Positions 63,982-64,000 of a stretch of 64,000 nt of DNA are shown here, piece after piece. This DNA comes from Parafrankia elaeagni (GTDB taxonomy: Bacteria > Actinomycetota > Actinomycetes > Frankiales > Frankiaceae), in NCBI RefSeq assembly GCF_000374165.1, contig NZ_KB893794.1, positions 62,001 to 126,000 of the forward strand, read 5' to 3'. The translations under genes were made by a program, and so were the position numbers. The notes below the pieces were generated by a model that saw only the letters and a program-made list of their open reading frames with translations, ran no database searches and had not been told where the DNA came from. Every line of letters begins with the position of its first letter. Positions within the stretch are counted from its first letter, which is position 1.

Positions 63982-64000
63982 TGACGCGTCCGCGGTGTGC

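Overview
The window is about 72% GC, with many GTG starts, short overlaps between genes and a codon bias that fills third positions with G/C. The backbone order is (gpsA)-murA-thiD-ddl-rpmB-recG-rsmD-coaD-rpmF-plsX-rnc-mutM-acyP-smc-ftsY-ffh-rpsP-rimM-trmD-rplS-lepB-rnhB-yraN-comM-dprA-rpsB-tsf-pyrH-frr-cdsA-rlmN-dxr-rip-ispG. This is the conserved high-GC actinobacterial order. Details such as the short EF-Ts, the DivIVA-like coiled-coil protein and the character of the integrated element point to Frankia or a close relative. The genus is an inference; the phylum is secure.

Layout. 1-31.6 kb is housekeeping: envelope precursors (gpsA, murA, ddl), thiamine (thiD), DNA repair and recombination (recG, mutM), CoA (coaD), ribosomal proteins (rpmB, rpmF, rpsP, rplS), RNA processing (rnc, rsmD, rimM, trmD), chromosome organisation (smc), SRP targeting (ftsY, ffh), signal peptidase (lepB) and RNase HII (rnhB). 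48.1-64 kb continues with dprA, an M23 peptidase, rpsB-tsf-pyrH-frr-cdsA, rlmN, a secreted esterase, and the isoprenoid genes dxr and ispG around the site-2 protease gene.

Between them lies a 16,494-bp integrative element (31638-48137) inserted in comM (yifB). It splits the gene exactly at the Walker B Asp-Glu codons; the 6-bp sequence GACGAG is repeated at both ends, and joining the flanks rebuilds an uninterrupted 512-codon comM. The element has the parts of an actinomycete integrative and conjugative element (AICE): a large serine integrase at the left end, a rolling-circle RepSA-type initiator, an FtsK-like TraB/TraSA translocase, small membrane proteins, and a MerR/Xis-like small HTH protein at the right end. 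It also carries accessory genes: four divergent copies of a small helical protein family, a catalytically degenerate serine-recombinase-like protein, and a lower-GC cargo block of an HTH/TPR regulator, a DUF397 protein, two unknown proteins, a Ddl-type ATP-grasp ligase and a C39-like cysteine peptidase.

The strongest candidates for something new are the cargo block, whose Ddl-like ligase has lost the Ser/Glu/Tyr triad kept by the chromosomal Ddl at 4-5 kb; the Walker-B-targeting att site, with symmetrical GGTGTACT arms; and the four-paralogue family. Weaker regulatory signals include LexA-like boxes upstream of murA and of a DUF2786 gene, paired DnaA-box-like sequences before yraN-comM, and a terminator-like hairpin in the smc leader.
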